A stretch of 6,213 bases of DNA from Nitrosomonas sp. (GCA_003514765.1 DOOY01000111.1:1-6213), one strand, 5' to 3'. Shown: positions 1 through 6,213, counted from the first letter of the stretch. The notes: a model not told the origin generated them from the sequence alone. A program made the numbers and translations.

Positions 1-1165
1 CCCGTTGAAACAAGGCGCAACAATGCTGCTGTACCTGATCGACCAGGAACGCCAGCATCATCAGATAGGCAAAGACAGTGGATAAATGCCGGTAACCGTG
101 GCCAAAGTTATGTTCGAAGTGGTAGCCTTGTGTTTTCAGGGTGTTAAATGTTTCATTCTCGATTTTCCAGCGTGCACGCCCGGCACGCATGAGTTGCATA
201 AGATTCTCAGGTGTGATCGTAATGTCTGTCACCCAGGAGAAATGCTGGGTCTTGCCGCAAGGATGGTGCTCCCAGTACTCCAGGAAGTTAACCTCAAGTT
301 CAAAGTTGGCATCGTTTAGCGGAACACCATTGAGGGTGCGAAAATTGTGTCTGATACCCTTGTCGTCTATGAATTCATAGGTTTTGGTTCCTGCAGTGGT
401 ATTCACCCAGTCAAACAGAAATTGATGGCCGGTCTGTTTGGCACCGAGGATAAAACGCAAGTTCAGTTTTTGAAGATGACGGATATGCGGTGCATTGGAG
501 GCCAACCCATCTTCTACGATAATGAGCTTCATATGCGGATGTTCTCGCCTGAGAGCGTTCAATAATCGCGTTGCTGCATTGCGTTCACAATCGTTCTTAC
601 GTTGCCCGTCTTGTCGCATAATCGGCTCCGGTGCCAATGGAAATACTTCAGATTTGTCTGGATGAACCAGCGCTGCGCTGAGTATCTGATGATAATACGT
701 GACCCGGCCATCACGGTGACGCTTCTGACAGCATTGTTCACAATGAACCTGCGAAGAAGAAAAATAACCCGTTCCATCAATGGATAAAAGATAATGGTCA
801 TCCAGGTAATCAAACCCCTCCAGACCCTTGCCGCGCTGAAGCAAATGAAATATGCGTCTGAAAGGCCGGCGCAAAAACGCAGGGAAAACAGTATCCAATC
901 GTTCTCGCAAATAAGTGTCTGATGGTGCGCGGGCAATACCATACAAGGATTTCAGATTATCCTGAACCAATTCATCATTCCGCCCATGATCAAATTGCAA
1001 TAATGAAGGATACTTCAAGCTAAAAACTGCAAATCCCGACATCAGGCAATCATTCAGTGAAAAAGCTTTGCCGCTTCCGTGATCTTCCACCCTTTCAAAA
1101 CAGGTGTGAATCTCTTTGATTAAACCGGGGGCGCTTAAGTGCTGACGAAAGGCGTATTTTGACAT
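1..1165 (-). CDS. IS4-type DDE transposase, C-terminus cut by window edge
   Basis: This is a transposase, expected to cut and rejoin the ends of an insertion sequence. Translating the minus strand from the ATG at 1165 gives 388 codons without a stop, running off the left edge. The frame is intact; only the C-terminal end is missing. A DDE-type catalytic triad can be proposed: D130 in LLSIDGTGY, D219 in IIVEDG and E336 in RWKIENETF. The last block resembles the IS4-superfamily YREK signature: R332 lies four residues before E336, and K344 follows at slightly longer than canonical spacing. A conserved-looking GYHFEHNFGHG block (347-357) and a hydrophobic C-terminal helix follow. Residues 142-146 carry a cysteine cluster (HCEQCC) that may bind metal. 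The ribosome binding site is weak (AGGCGAG just before the ATG). I do not assign an IS name or subgroup, because the distal end and both terminal repeats are unresolved. It is codirectional with and downstream of radC. Confidence 0.9.
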   Translation of the reverse strand, partial: MSKYAFRQHLSAPGLIKEIHTCFERVEDHGSGKAFSLNDCLMSGFAVFSLKYPSLLQFDHGRNDELVQDNLKSLYGIARAPSDTYLRERLDTVFPAFLRRPFRRIFHLLQRGKGLEGFDYLDDHYLLSIDGTGYFSSSQVHCEQCCQKRHRDGRVTYYHQILSAALVHPDKSEVFPLAPEPIMRQDGQRKNDCERNAATRLLNALRREHPHMKLIIVEDGLASNAPHIRHLQKLNLRFILGAKQTGHQFLFDWVNTTAGTKTYEFIDDKGIRHNFRTLNGVPLNDANFELEVNFLEYWEHHPCGKTQHFSWVTDITITPENLMQLMRAGRARWKIENETFNTLKTQGYHFEHNFGHGYRHLSTVFAYLMMLAFLVDQVQQHCCALFQR

Positions 1166-1338
1166 GACACTCGCCTATCACTTTAATTTATACTCCTATA
1201 ATATTGTAATTAAGAGAACAGTTTGCGAAAATCTATTTCTAAAAACCGCTGAATGGTCTTGTTTTCCTTGTGCTGGGTTCTCAGCGGGAATTGCTGGATT
1301 GAGTGTTTGGCTCTCTGTAATCGTTAAAGAATCCAAGT
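1166..1338. other. Spacer between transposase and radC, probably containing one IS end
   Basis: This 173-bp spacer must hold the boundary of the insertion sequence upstream of the transposase start, unless the IS end lies very close to the ATG. The boundary cannot be placed because the opposite terminal repeat lies outside the window. The part next to the transposase is AT-rich (about 1180-1245). The part next to radC is more mixed and contains the terminator-like hairpin listed separately. An open frame crossing it on the plus strand from 1164 has no recognisable product and overlaps radC antisense, so I do not call it a gene. Confidence 0.5.
1241..1287 (-). terminator. Candidate intrinsic terminator downstream of radC
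   Basis: Read on the minus strand, CCGCTGA (1287-1281) and TCAGCGG (1252-1246) form a perfect 7-bp GC-rich stem, followed at once by TTTTT (1245-1241). This is the arrangement of a Rho-independent terminator for transcription leaving radC, about 50 bases past its stop. The loop of 28 nucleotides is long, which lowers confidence. It would also shield the transposase gene from radC read-through. An alternative is that the repeat belongs to the end of the insertion sequence. Confidence 0.4.
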
Positions 1339-2013
1339 CTAAATTAAATTCTGCTCAGCAAATGACATTATTTCGTTTTTGCCGATTATGAAGTGATCAA
1401 GGACTTTAATGTCGATTAAATCAAGCGCCTTTGTCAATGCGCATGTTAATGCTTTGTCGGCATGGCTGGGTTCGGCAATGCCAGAAGGATGATTGTGTGC
1501 AAAGATAATTGCAGCGGCATTATGGTGTAATGCACGTTTGACGACTTCGCGCGGATATACACTGGCTTGAGTAAGTGTTCCGCTAAACAATTCTTCAGCT
1601 GTAATCATGTGATGTTTTGCGTCTAAGAAGATACCCATAAAAACTTCATGCTGTTTATTGGAGAGATGCAGATACAGAAAATCCCGAACAAGCTGAGGCG
1701 TATTCAACGCATTGCTGTGTTCTAGTTTTTCGCCCAGCGTGCGCCGCGACATCTCAAGAACAGCTTGTAATTGGGTATATTTGGCTATTCCTATACCTGG
1801 AAAGTTACAAAGTGACGATCTTTCGGCAGAAAAAAGGCTTGAGAGACTGCCATAGTGGTTAAGCAGATTTCTTGCAAGATCAACAGCACTTTTTCCTGCA
1901 ATACCTGTGCGTAAGAAAATCGCGAGCAACTCGGTGTCAGAGAGGTTTTTGGCACCTATTTTCAGAAGCTTTTCGCGGGGACGCTCAGTGATGGGCCAAT
2001 CAGTAATTGCCAT
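1339..2013 (-). CDS. radC: RadC family protein (JAMM/MPN domain)
   Basis: The 224-residue product matches the usual length and architecture of RadC (UPF0758). The N-terminal region opens with RPREKLL (11-17) and continues with [14 protein letters not shown] (24-37). A helix-hairpin-helix-like segment, [12 protein letters not shown] (71-82), suggests DNA contact. The C-terminal MPN domain carries the JAMM metal-binding signature: E123, then HNHPSG (173-178) with P182, S183 and D186. The family was named for a supposed DNA repair role that was later traced to a recG allele in E. coli, so its cellular function remains unsettled. Metal-dependent hydrolase activity is suggested by the fold only. 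No strong ribosome binding site precedes the ATG at 2013, but the MAITDWP...RPREKLL start fits the family. It is transcribed away from coaBC, as in E. coli. All key metal-site residues are present, so it looks functional. Confidence 0.96.
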   Translation of the reverse strand: MAITDWPITERPREKLLKIGAKNLSDTELLAIFLRTGIAGKSAVDLARNLLNHYGSLSSLFSAERSSLCNFPGIGIAKYTQLQAVLEMSRRTLGEKLEHSNALNTPQLVRDFLYLHLSNKQHEVFMGIFLDAKHHMITAEELFSGTLTQASVYPREVVKRALHHNAAAIIFAHNHPSGIAEPSHADKALTCALTKALDLIDIKVLDHFIIGKNEIMSFAEQNLI

Positions 2014-2172
2014 AACAATAAAATTTAGATCTGGGTTTCAAATGTTACGGCATTGTCTTCTGCGTGATTGAGTTAAAATTTTAAAATTGTTGATAGCATG
2101 CATGAACATGCTGTTTTTTTGAGTTAGACTTCAGTTTCTGAGTGTTTAAATACTGGAAATTCTCTGGTTTAG
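2014..2172. promoter_or_regulatory. Divergent promoter region between radC and coaBC
   Basis: This 159-bp AT-rich spacer must hold the start signals for both radC and the coaBC-dut operon. It includes a symmetric AT tract (TTAAAATTTTAAAATT, 2073-2088). On the minus strand that tract supplies a TAAAAT box (2083-2078) that could serve as a -10 element for radC, although the matching -35 is poor. For coaBC, TTGATA (2090-2095) is a good -35 match with only a weak -10 near 2112-2118. TTGAGT (2119-2124) is another possibility. I cannot choose between these by eye. An inverted repeat with a T-run is listed separately. Confidence 0.4.
2095..2120 (+). repeat. Inverted repeat AGCATG-N6-CATGCT followed by seven T
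   Basis: AGCATG (2095-2100) and CATGCT (2107-2112) are perfect inverted copies around the six-base loop CATGAA, followed by G and then seven T (2114-2120). The shape is that of a short hairpin plus T-run, pointing toward coaBC. The stem is only 6 bp and half AT, so terminator strength would be low. It could equally be an operator-like dyad or chance in an AT-rich spacer. Confidence 0.4.
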
Positions 2173-3396
2173 ATGAATAACAAAAACGATGCACGTCCCT
2201 TCACTGTAAAAAAACTGCTGCTCGGGGTAACGGGCGGTGTGGCGGCGTACAAAGTGGCCGAGTTGGCACGCCAGCTCACACAAAATGGCATTGTCGTGCA
2301 GACTGTCATGACAAAGTCAGCATGCCGTTTTGTCGGGCCGGCTACTTTTCAATCACTGACCGGGCAGCTTGTGTTTACAGAATTATGGGAAGCGAATGTG
2401 GCAAGTAATATGGCACATATTCACCTCTCCAGAAATGTGGATATGATTTTGATTGCTCCGGCAAGTGCTGATTTTGTTGCTAAACTGGCGTGTGGTCTGG
2501 CAGATGATTTGCTATCGACACTTTGTTTGGCGCGCGATTGTCCAATGATGATCGCACCCGCCATGAATCGGCAGATGTGGGAGAATCCGGCGACGCAGCG
2601 TAATATCGACCGGTTACAGAATGACGGGGTCATCGTGGCTGGACCTGCAGATGGCGAACAAGCCTGTGGTGAAGTTGGCCCAGGGCGAATGCTGGAAGCT
2701 GAAACGTTACTGAAGGCGGTGCAGGAAATGCAATCGTCCCGTCAGTTACAGGGCAAAAATGTTTTGATCACAGCCGGGCCGACTTATGAAGCAATCGACG
2801 CTGTCAGGGGAATCACGAATGTCAGCTCTGGGAAGATGGGATATGCGATTGCCCAAGCTGCGTTGGAAGCTGGTGCCAGGGTGACATTGGTATCAGGCCC
2901 TACCTGTTTAAAAGCACCTGCGGTAACGCAGTTGATCAAGGTGCTGAGTGCGCAGGAAATGCTGCAAGCGGTCAATGATGAAATCACTCGAACGCATACG
3001 GATATTTTTATTAGCGTGGCAGCTGTGGCAGACTATCGAGCGGCTGCGGTCAGCCAGCAAAAGATCAAAAAATCTGATCAAAAATTGATATTGGAATTGG
3101 TACCCAATGCAGATATTTTGTCGCATATCGCCAATTTACCAAAGCCGCCATTTTGTGTGGGTTTCGCGGCTGAAACGGACGATTTGGAACAAAATGCAGT
3201 GCTTAAACGTCGCAACAAGAAATTGCCACTGCTAGTCGCTAACTTGGTGCAGGAAACAATGGGTGCGGATGAAGCAGCGTTAATTCTGTTCGATGAGGAA
3301 GGTAAGCGTTGTCTCAAGAAAGCATCCAAGCTGGTCCAGGCAAGACAATTGATCAAACATATAGCACTGTTATATACACAACAACATGAAAGTTAA
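2173..3396 (+). CDS. coaBC: Bifunctional phosphopantothenoylcysteine decarboxylase / phosphopantothenate-cysteine ligase
   Basis: CoaBC (Dfp) joins cysteine to 4'-phosphopantothenate using CTP, then decarboxylates the product to 4'-phosphopantetheine for coenzyme A synthesis in the cytoplasm. The 407-residue product has both domains at normal length. The N-terminal FMN-binding CoaC domain (about 14-183) shows GVTGGVAAYK (18-27), the active-site histidine H82 in MAHIHLS, PAMN (129-132) and the substrate-clamp cysteine C165 in ACGEVGPGRM. The CoaB domain (about 194-400) shows ITAGPTYE (199-206), the R212...N216 block ahead of SSGKMG (218-223), AAVADY (283-288), the KIKK lysines (297-300) and GFAAET (330-335). 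The start is fixed: an in-frame TAG lies immediately upstream of the ATG at 2173, although the ribosome binding site is poor. The gene leads an operon with dut, 12 bases upstream of it, and diverges from radC, as in E. coli. Confidence 0.98.
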   Translation: MNNKNDARPFTVKKLLLGVTGGVAAYKVAELARQLTQNGIVVQTVMTKSACRFVGPATFQSLTGQLVFTELWEANVASNMAHIHLSRNVDMILIAPASADFVAKLACGLADDLLSTLCLARDCPMMIAPAMNRQMWENPATQRNIDRLQNDGVIVAGPADGEQACGEVGPGRMLEAETLLKAVQEMQSSRQLQGKNVLITAGPTYEAIDAVRGITNVSSGKMGYAIAQAALEAGARVTLVSGPTCLKAPAVTQLIKVLSAQEMLQAVNDEITRTHTDIFISVAAVADYRAAAVSQQKIKKSDQKLILELVPNADILSHIANLPKPPFCVGFAAETDDLEQNAVLKRRNKKLPLLVANLVQETMGADEAALILFDEEGKRCLKKASKLVQARQLIKHIALLYTQQHES

Positions 3397-3408
3397 TCAG
3401 GCATTGAA

Positions 3409-3858
3409 ATGACGAAAATTGATGTAAAAATTATGGATCAACGCTTGCAAAATCATCTGCCATCCTATGCCACCCCAGGTTCGGCAGGTTTGGATTTGCG
3501 CGCTTGTATTGATCAAACTGAAACCATTGATGCAGGACAAACAATTCTGATTCCAACAGGTATAGCAATTCATATTGCCGATTCCGGACTTGCGGCAATG
3601 GTGCTGCCACGCTCTGGTTTGGGCCATAAACATGGCATTGTTTTAGGCAATCTTGTCGGCCTCATAGACTCGGACTATCAAGGGCAGATTTTTGTTTCCT
3701 GCTGGAATCGGGGGCAGGCATCTTTTGCGCTAAAGCCAATGGAACGTATTGCACAACTGATTGTGGTGCCTGTTGTGCAGGTTGGTTTTAATATTGTGGA
3801 AAATTTTGATCAGAGTCAACGCGGGGAAGATGGTTTTGGCAGCACGGGTAAACATTAA
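3409..3858 (+). CDS. dut: Deoxyuridine 5'-triphosphate nucleotidohydrolase (dUTPase)
   Basis: This enzyme hydrolyses dUTP to dUMP and pyrophosphate, keeping uracil out of DNA and feeding thymidylate synthesis. The product is 149 residues, typical of the homotrimeric dUTPases, and all five family motifs are visible in order. Motif I is [10 protein letters not shown] (23-32), with the metal-associated aspartate D29. Motif II is [11 protein letters not shown] (67-77). Motif III is [11 protein letters not shown] (84-94), containing catalytic-type D87 and the uracil-discriminating Y90. Motif IV is [10 protein letters not shown] (112-121). Motif V is [12 protein letters not shown] (138-149), the flexible C-terminal arm that closes over the triphosphate. 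It lies 12 bases after coaBC, with a short AGG upstream of the ATG, so it is almost certainly cotranscribed. The coaBC-dut pairing matches the dfp-dut pairing of E. coli. Nothing is truncated. Confidence 0.98.
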   Translation: MTKIDVKIMDQRLQNHLPSYATPGSAGLDLRACIDQTETIDAGQTILIPTGIAIHIADSGLAAMVLPRSGLGHKHGIVLGNLVGLIDSDYQGQIFVSCWNRGQASFALKPMERIAQLIVVPVVQVGFNIVENFDQSQRGEDGFGSTGKH

Positions 3859-4310
3859 TGGCACGTTTGATTGTTTTAATCAATTGTTGTCTCATGATGT
3901 TCATGACGCATACTCTACATGCGTATGCTTCAGATCTGCCACAGATTTCACTGCAAGTATCAAAATATATGCTCTCTGCAGAAGTGGCGAACACGCATCG
4001 TACGCGTGAGCGAGGACTGATGTTCCGGAAATCTCTGGGCGAAAATGCCGGAATGCTTTTTGTGTTTCCCCAAAGCGCGTACTACGGCATGTGGATGAAG
4101 AACACAATATTACCGTTAAGTGTCGCTTTTATTGATGAGAAAGGTATCATCATCAATATTACAGACATGGAGCCCGATTCACTCGTGGCACATCACTCCG
4201 CCGGTCCGGCTAAGTATGCGCTGGAGATGAATAGCGGCTGGTTTACAAGCAGAAAAATAGGCGCGGGCGATCTGGTTTCTGGACTTGAACATGTGCCTGC
4301 AGCAAACTAA
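3858..4310 (+). CDS. Exported DUF192 domain protein
   Basis: This is a DUF192-family protein of 150 residues whose biochemical role is unknown. A Sec signal peptide is likely: a hydrophobic run after MAR (about 4-20) ends with a plausible AYA|S cleavage at residues 22-25, which would put the mature protein in the periplasm. The DUF192 core follows with its characteristic blocks: ERGLMFR (51-57), GMLFVFP (65-71), MWMKNT (78-83), LSVAFID (87-93), the MEPDS loop (104-108) and YALEMNSGWF (120-129), then a final IGAGD turn. The start codon overlaps the dut stop by one base (TAATG), so translational coupling to dut is likely. A start further in would lose the signal peptide. It is the last gene of the coaBC operon, facing ffh. 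No functional link with nucleotide or coenzyme metabolism is evident, so it may simply be a passenger. Confidence 0.93.
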   Translation: MARLIVLINCCLMMFMTHTLHAYASDLPQISLQVSKYMLSAEVANTHRTRERGLMFRKSLGENAGMLFVFPQSAYYGMWMKNTILPLSVAFIDEKGIIINITDMEPDSLVAHHSAGPAKYALEMNSGWFTSRKIGAGDLVSGLEHVPAAN

Positions 4311-4418
4311 TGCTCCATCACAACTTGGTAATGGCATGTATAGCGTTTACAGAATGTTACCTCTCTCTCAAGCGCGGCTCGCAGGCAATGACCGTACCCT
4401 TGGCCCCTTGATCAAGGG
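4311..4418. other. Convergent spacer between DUF192 gene and ffh
   Basis: This 108-bp spacer separates two converging transcription units, so both would be expected to end here. I see no classic GC-rich hairpin with a T-run on either strand. The strongest structure is the inverted repeat at its right end, listed separately. A weak five-base dyad (GGTAA...TTACC, left part) is not convincing. Termination may be Rho-dependent. Confidence 0.5.
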
Positions 4419-4419
4419 T
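4396..4419. repeat. Nested inverted repeats abutting the ffh stop codon
   Basis: ACCCTTG (4396-4402) pairs perfectly with CAAGGGT (4413-4419). A perfect 14-bp palindrome, CCCTTGATCAAGGG, occupies 4405-4418. The two share the right arm, so they form alternative hairpins. The right arm touches the ffh stop codon at 4421-4419. There is no T-run after it on either strand, so it is not a textbook intrinsic terminator. It could act as a transcript-end or mRNA-stabilising structure for the converging operons. Confidence 0.5.
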
Positions 4420-5768
4420 TAACGCATACGGGGAAACATGCCTTTCAATCCGCGCATCATTTTCGACATGCCGCCTTTATTCATCATTTTCATCATTTTT
4501 TTGGCCTGATCAAACTGAGACAAAAGACGATTAACTTCCTGTACCGAAACACCTGAACCTGCTGCGATACGCCTTTTACGTGAAGCCTTGAGAATTTCCG
4601 GCTTGACACGCTCTTGTTGCGTCATCGAATTAATAATGGCCTCGGTTCGATTGATAACTTTATCATCCACATTCACATTTTGTGCTGCCTGGCTTAATTG
4701 AGCAGGCAGTTTGTCAAGCATGGCGCTCATACCTCCCATTTTTTTCATTTGTTGAAATTGTGCTTTAAAGTCATTTAGATCAAATCCTTTTCCTGATTTG
4801 ACTTTTTGCATGAGTTTTTTGGCTTCATGCTCATCGGTGCTGCGCTGTGCTTCTTCAATCAAGCCAAGGACATCACCCATGCCTAAAATACGAGATGCCA
4901 TGCGATCCGGATGAAAAGCCTCCAGTCCGGTCAATTTTTCTGCAATACCTGTAAACTTGATGGGCTTTCCTGTTACATGTTTGACAGATAATGCGGCGCC
5001 GCCACGCGCATCACCATCGAGTTTGGTCAAAACCACCCCGGTAAGCGGTAATGCATCCGAAAATGCTTTGGCTGTATTAACTGCATCTTGACCTTGCATG
5101 GCGTCAACAACGAATAAAGTCTCAATCGGTTTGAGCAGCGTCTCGAGTTCGCTGATTTCATTCATCATCGCTTCATCAATGCCAAGCCTGCCGGCAGTAT
5201 CAACAATCAGCACATCATGGTGGTGTTTGCGCGCATAATCCAATGCAGCTGCTCCAATTTCGCCAGGTTTTTGTCCATTCTGTACTGGAAAAAAATCGGC
5301 ACCGGTCTGGGTTGCCAACAGTTCCAGTTGATGAATGGCGGCAGGGCGATAGATATCGCAGGATACCAGCAAAACTTTTTTCTTTTTTTGTTCCATCAGC
5401 CATTTTGCGAGTTTTCCACTACTGGTGGTTTTGCCCGCACCTTGCAAGCCGGCCATTAATATGACTGCGGGGGGTGTTGTGGAGAGGTTGAGATCTTCCT
5501 TCTCGCCCCCCATAATGGATATGAGTTCTTGATGAACAACGCCTACAAAAGCTTGTCCAGGCGTCAGGCTGCCCATGACCTCATGCCCAATCGATTTTTC
5601 TTTGACGCGCGCAATTAAGTCTTTCACGACGGGTAAAGCGACATCTGCTTCAAGCAATGCCAGGCGCACTTCACGCAATGCTTTCTGGATGTTGCTTTCA
5701 GTTAGTCTCGCTTCACCTTTGAGTGTTTTGATGACATCGGAAAGACGGCCTGTCAGATTTTCAAACAT
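4419..5768 (-). CDS. ffh: Signal recognition particle protein Ffh (SRP54 GTPase)
   Basis: Ffh binds 4.5S RNA and the signal sequences of nascent inner-membrane proteins. It brings the ribosome to the receptor FtsY, with reciprocal GTP hydrolysis. The 449-residue product is full length. The N domain (about 1-90) contains the ALLEADVALPVV helix (37-48). The G domain holds G1 GLQGAGKTT (107-115), DIYRPAA (138-144), DTAGR (190-194), TKLDGDARGG (248-257) and GIAEK (274-278). The M domain (about 300-449) includes a methionine-rich finger loop (MKKMGGMSAM, 341-350) and the RNA-binding helices around SRKRRIAAGSGVS (396-408). It ends in a Met- and Lys-rich tail that suits hydrophobic signal binding. 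A good TGAGG ribosome binding site sits six bases upstream of the ATG at 5768. It is transcribed away from the ypjD-like gene, an arrangement also seen in E. coli. It is essential in most bacteria. Confidence 0.99.
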   Translation of the reverse strand: MFENLTGRLSDVIKTLKGEARLTESNIQKALREVRLALLEADVALPVVKDLIARVKEKSIGHEVMGSLTPGQAFVGVVHQELISIMGGEKEDLNLSTTPPAVILMAGLQGAGKTTSSGKLAKWLMEQKKKKVLLVSCDIYRPAAIHQLELLATQTGADFFPVQNGQKPGEIGAAALDYARKHHHDVLIVDTAGRLGIDEAMMNEISELETLLKPIETLFVVDAMQGQDAVNTAKAFSDALPLTGVVLTKLDGDARGGAALSVKHVTGKPIKFTGIAEKLTGLEAFHPDRMASRILGMGDVLGLIEEAQRSTDEHEAKKLMQKVKSGKGFDLNDFKAQFQQMKKMGGMSAMLDKLPAQLSQAAQNVNVDDKVINRTEAIINSMTQQERVKPEILKASRKRRIAAGSGVSVQEVNRLLSQFDQAKKMMKMMNKGGMSKMMRGLKGMFPRMR

Positions 5769-5891
5769 TAGGAACCTCAGTAGAATAAATTAATGTAGAT
5801 AATGCTGCTTTGCAAAATTTAAGAAATATGCTGGTGGATGCTTTGAATTTGTTTAAGCGCCATGTAGACTTAACAACTGTCTATATTTTTT
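5769..5891. promoter_or_regulatory. Divergent promoter region between ffh and ypjD-like gene
   Basis: This 123-bp spacer must drive both genes. For ffh on the minus strand, TTGCAA (5815-5810) and TAATTT (5792-5787) are spaced by 17 bases, and the TGAGG ribosome binding site follows at 5779-5775. For the rightward gene, TTGAAT (5843-5848) and TAGACT (5865-5870) are spaced by 16 bases. The ffh boxes match the sigma-70 consensus at only four and three of six positions, and the rightward pair at four of six each, so they are candidates only. Confidence 0.35.
5775..5779 (-). promoter_or_regulatory. Ribosome binding site of ffh
   Basis: On the minus strand TGAGG lies six bases before the ATG at 5768, the best Shine-Dalgarno match I noted before any gene start here. 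It supports the chosen ffh start, which begins with the family-typical MFENLTGRLS. Confidence 0.8.
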
Positions 5892-6213
5892 ATGATCATA
5901 TCGATGTTTGACATTTTAACTTATCTTGCGACATTTTTGCTTTATATACTGGTGGGTTGGTTGATATGGCGTAATATTCATGATCAATCCTTGTCATTTA
6001 AAAATAAAGAGGATAATAAAACGCCAGTTACTGTCCGGCGCATTCATTACACCATGTTGCTACCGTTAATGCTGCATGCTATGACACTTTACCAGTCTAT
6101 TTTTTCAGGTACCGGATTAAATCTTGGTTTCGGTAGCGCGATTTCGCTGATTGTATGGTTAACCGCATTAATTTACTGGTTTTCAGGATTCTTTAGTCGC
6201 TACCAGGGAATGC
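5892..6213 (+). CDS. CcsA/YpjD-like cytochrome c assembly family membrane protein, 5' part
   Basis: The first 107 codons are in the window and the gene runs off the right edge. The product is an integral membrane protein. The first hydrophobic segment is at about residues 5-26 (starting MFDILTYLATFLLY), the second at about 55-70 (MLLPLMLHAMTLYQ) and the third at about 81-98 (GSAISLIVWLTALIYW). A charged cytoplasmic-type stretch separates the first two. The pattern, the R-I-H-Y and L-H-A motifs before and within the second segment, and the place beside ffh fit the CcsA/HemX-like family that includes E. coli YpjD, which is also adjacent to and divergent from ffh. Family members are annotated as cytochrome c assembly or haem-handling proteins, but YpjD's exact role is uncertain. 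The conserved C-terminal part is not visible, so the assignment leans on synteny. The start may be ATG 5892 or ATG 5904; an in-frame TAA at 5871-5873 bounds it. Confidence 0.8.
   Translation, partial: MIISMFDILTYLATFLLYILVGWLIWRNIHDQSLSFKNKEDNKTPVTVRRIHYTMLLPLMLHAMTLYQSIFSGTGLNLGFGSAISLIVWLTALIYWFSGFFSRYQGM

Noticed and set aside
86..565. Three plus-strand open frames of 72-79 codons
   Set aside because: They are antisense to the transposase, overlap one another, and have no recognisable domains or convincing ribosome binding sites.
559..942. A 127-codon minus-strand open frame with hydrophobic and arginine-rich stretches
   Set aside because: It lies wholly inside the transposase gene on the same strand in another frame. 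The transposase frame is continuous across it and carries the recognisable motifs.
1164..1391. A 75-codon plus-strand frame spanning the transposase-radC spacer
   Set aside because: Its end overlaps radC antisense, it has no good ribosome binding site, and the cysteine-rich sequence resembles no family I know.
3050..3090. Repeated GATCAAAA/GATCAAAAATT-like words near the CoaB lysines
   Set aside because: They are explained by the Lys-rich KIKKSDQK coding sequence and show no regular spacing or array.
3858..3930. Possible lipoprotein signal in the DUF192 protein (cysteines 10 and 11)
   Set aside because: The residues before C10 (L-I-N) do not fit a lipobox and the hydrophobic stretch before it is too short. 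A normal signal peptidase I site after A24 fits better.
5217..5464. Two overlapping plus-strand frames opposite ffh
   Set aside because: They are antisense to the well-conserved G domain of ffh and show no independent coding features.

Overview
This window is an ordinary chromosomal segment of a proteobacterium with one transposable element at its left edge. The protein set and gene order point to a betaproteobacterium, perhaps Nitrosomonas-like. That guess rests on recalled protein resemblance and moderate base composition, and no database search was run. radC lies back to back with coaBC-dut, and ffh lies back to back with a CcsA/YpjD-type membrane protein gene. Both arrangements also occur in E. 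coli and other proteobacteria.

Layout, left to right. Bases 1-1165 (minus strand) hold most of an IS4-type DDE transposase. Its reading frame is uninterrupted and runs off the left edge, so the C-terminal end is missing from the window. Bases 1166-1338 separate it from radC and contain a terminator-like hairpin oriented for radC. radC (1339-2013, minus) encodes a complete JAMM/MPN-type RadC protein. A 159-bp AT-rich divergent spacer follows, with an inverted repeat ending in a T-run. On the plus strand come three tightly packed genes: coaBC (2173-3396), dut (3409-3858) and an exported DUF192 protein (3858-4310, overlapping dut by one base). Bases 4311-4418 separate this operon from the convergent ffh gene (4419-5768, minus), which encodes the signal recognition particle GTPase. 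A 123-bp divergent spacer leads to the start of the YpjD/CcsA-like gene (5892 to the right edge, plus).

Functionally, coaBC supplies 4'-phosphopantetheine for coenzyme A. dut removes dUTP and makes dUMP for thymidylate synthesis. Ffh targets nascent membrane proteins to the Sec translocon. The DUF192 and CcsA-like products belong to the cell envelope. Apart from the mobile element these are housekeeping genes.

I found no sign of a new biological system. The findings are modest: the apparently intact transposase beside radC, an unusual cysteine cluster in that transposase, several inverted repeats in the intergenic spacers, and the coupling of DUF192 to dut. No stretch longer than 300 bases lacks a gene. 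I recognised no tRNA, rRNA, CRISPR array or riboswitch.
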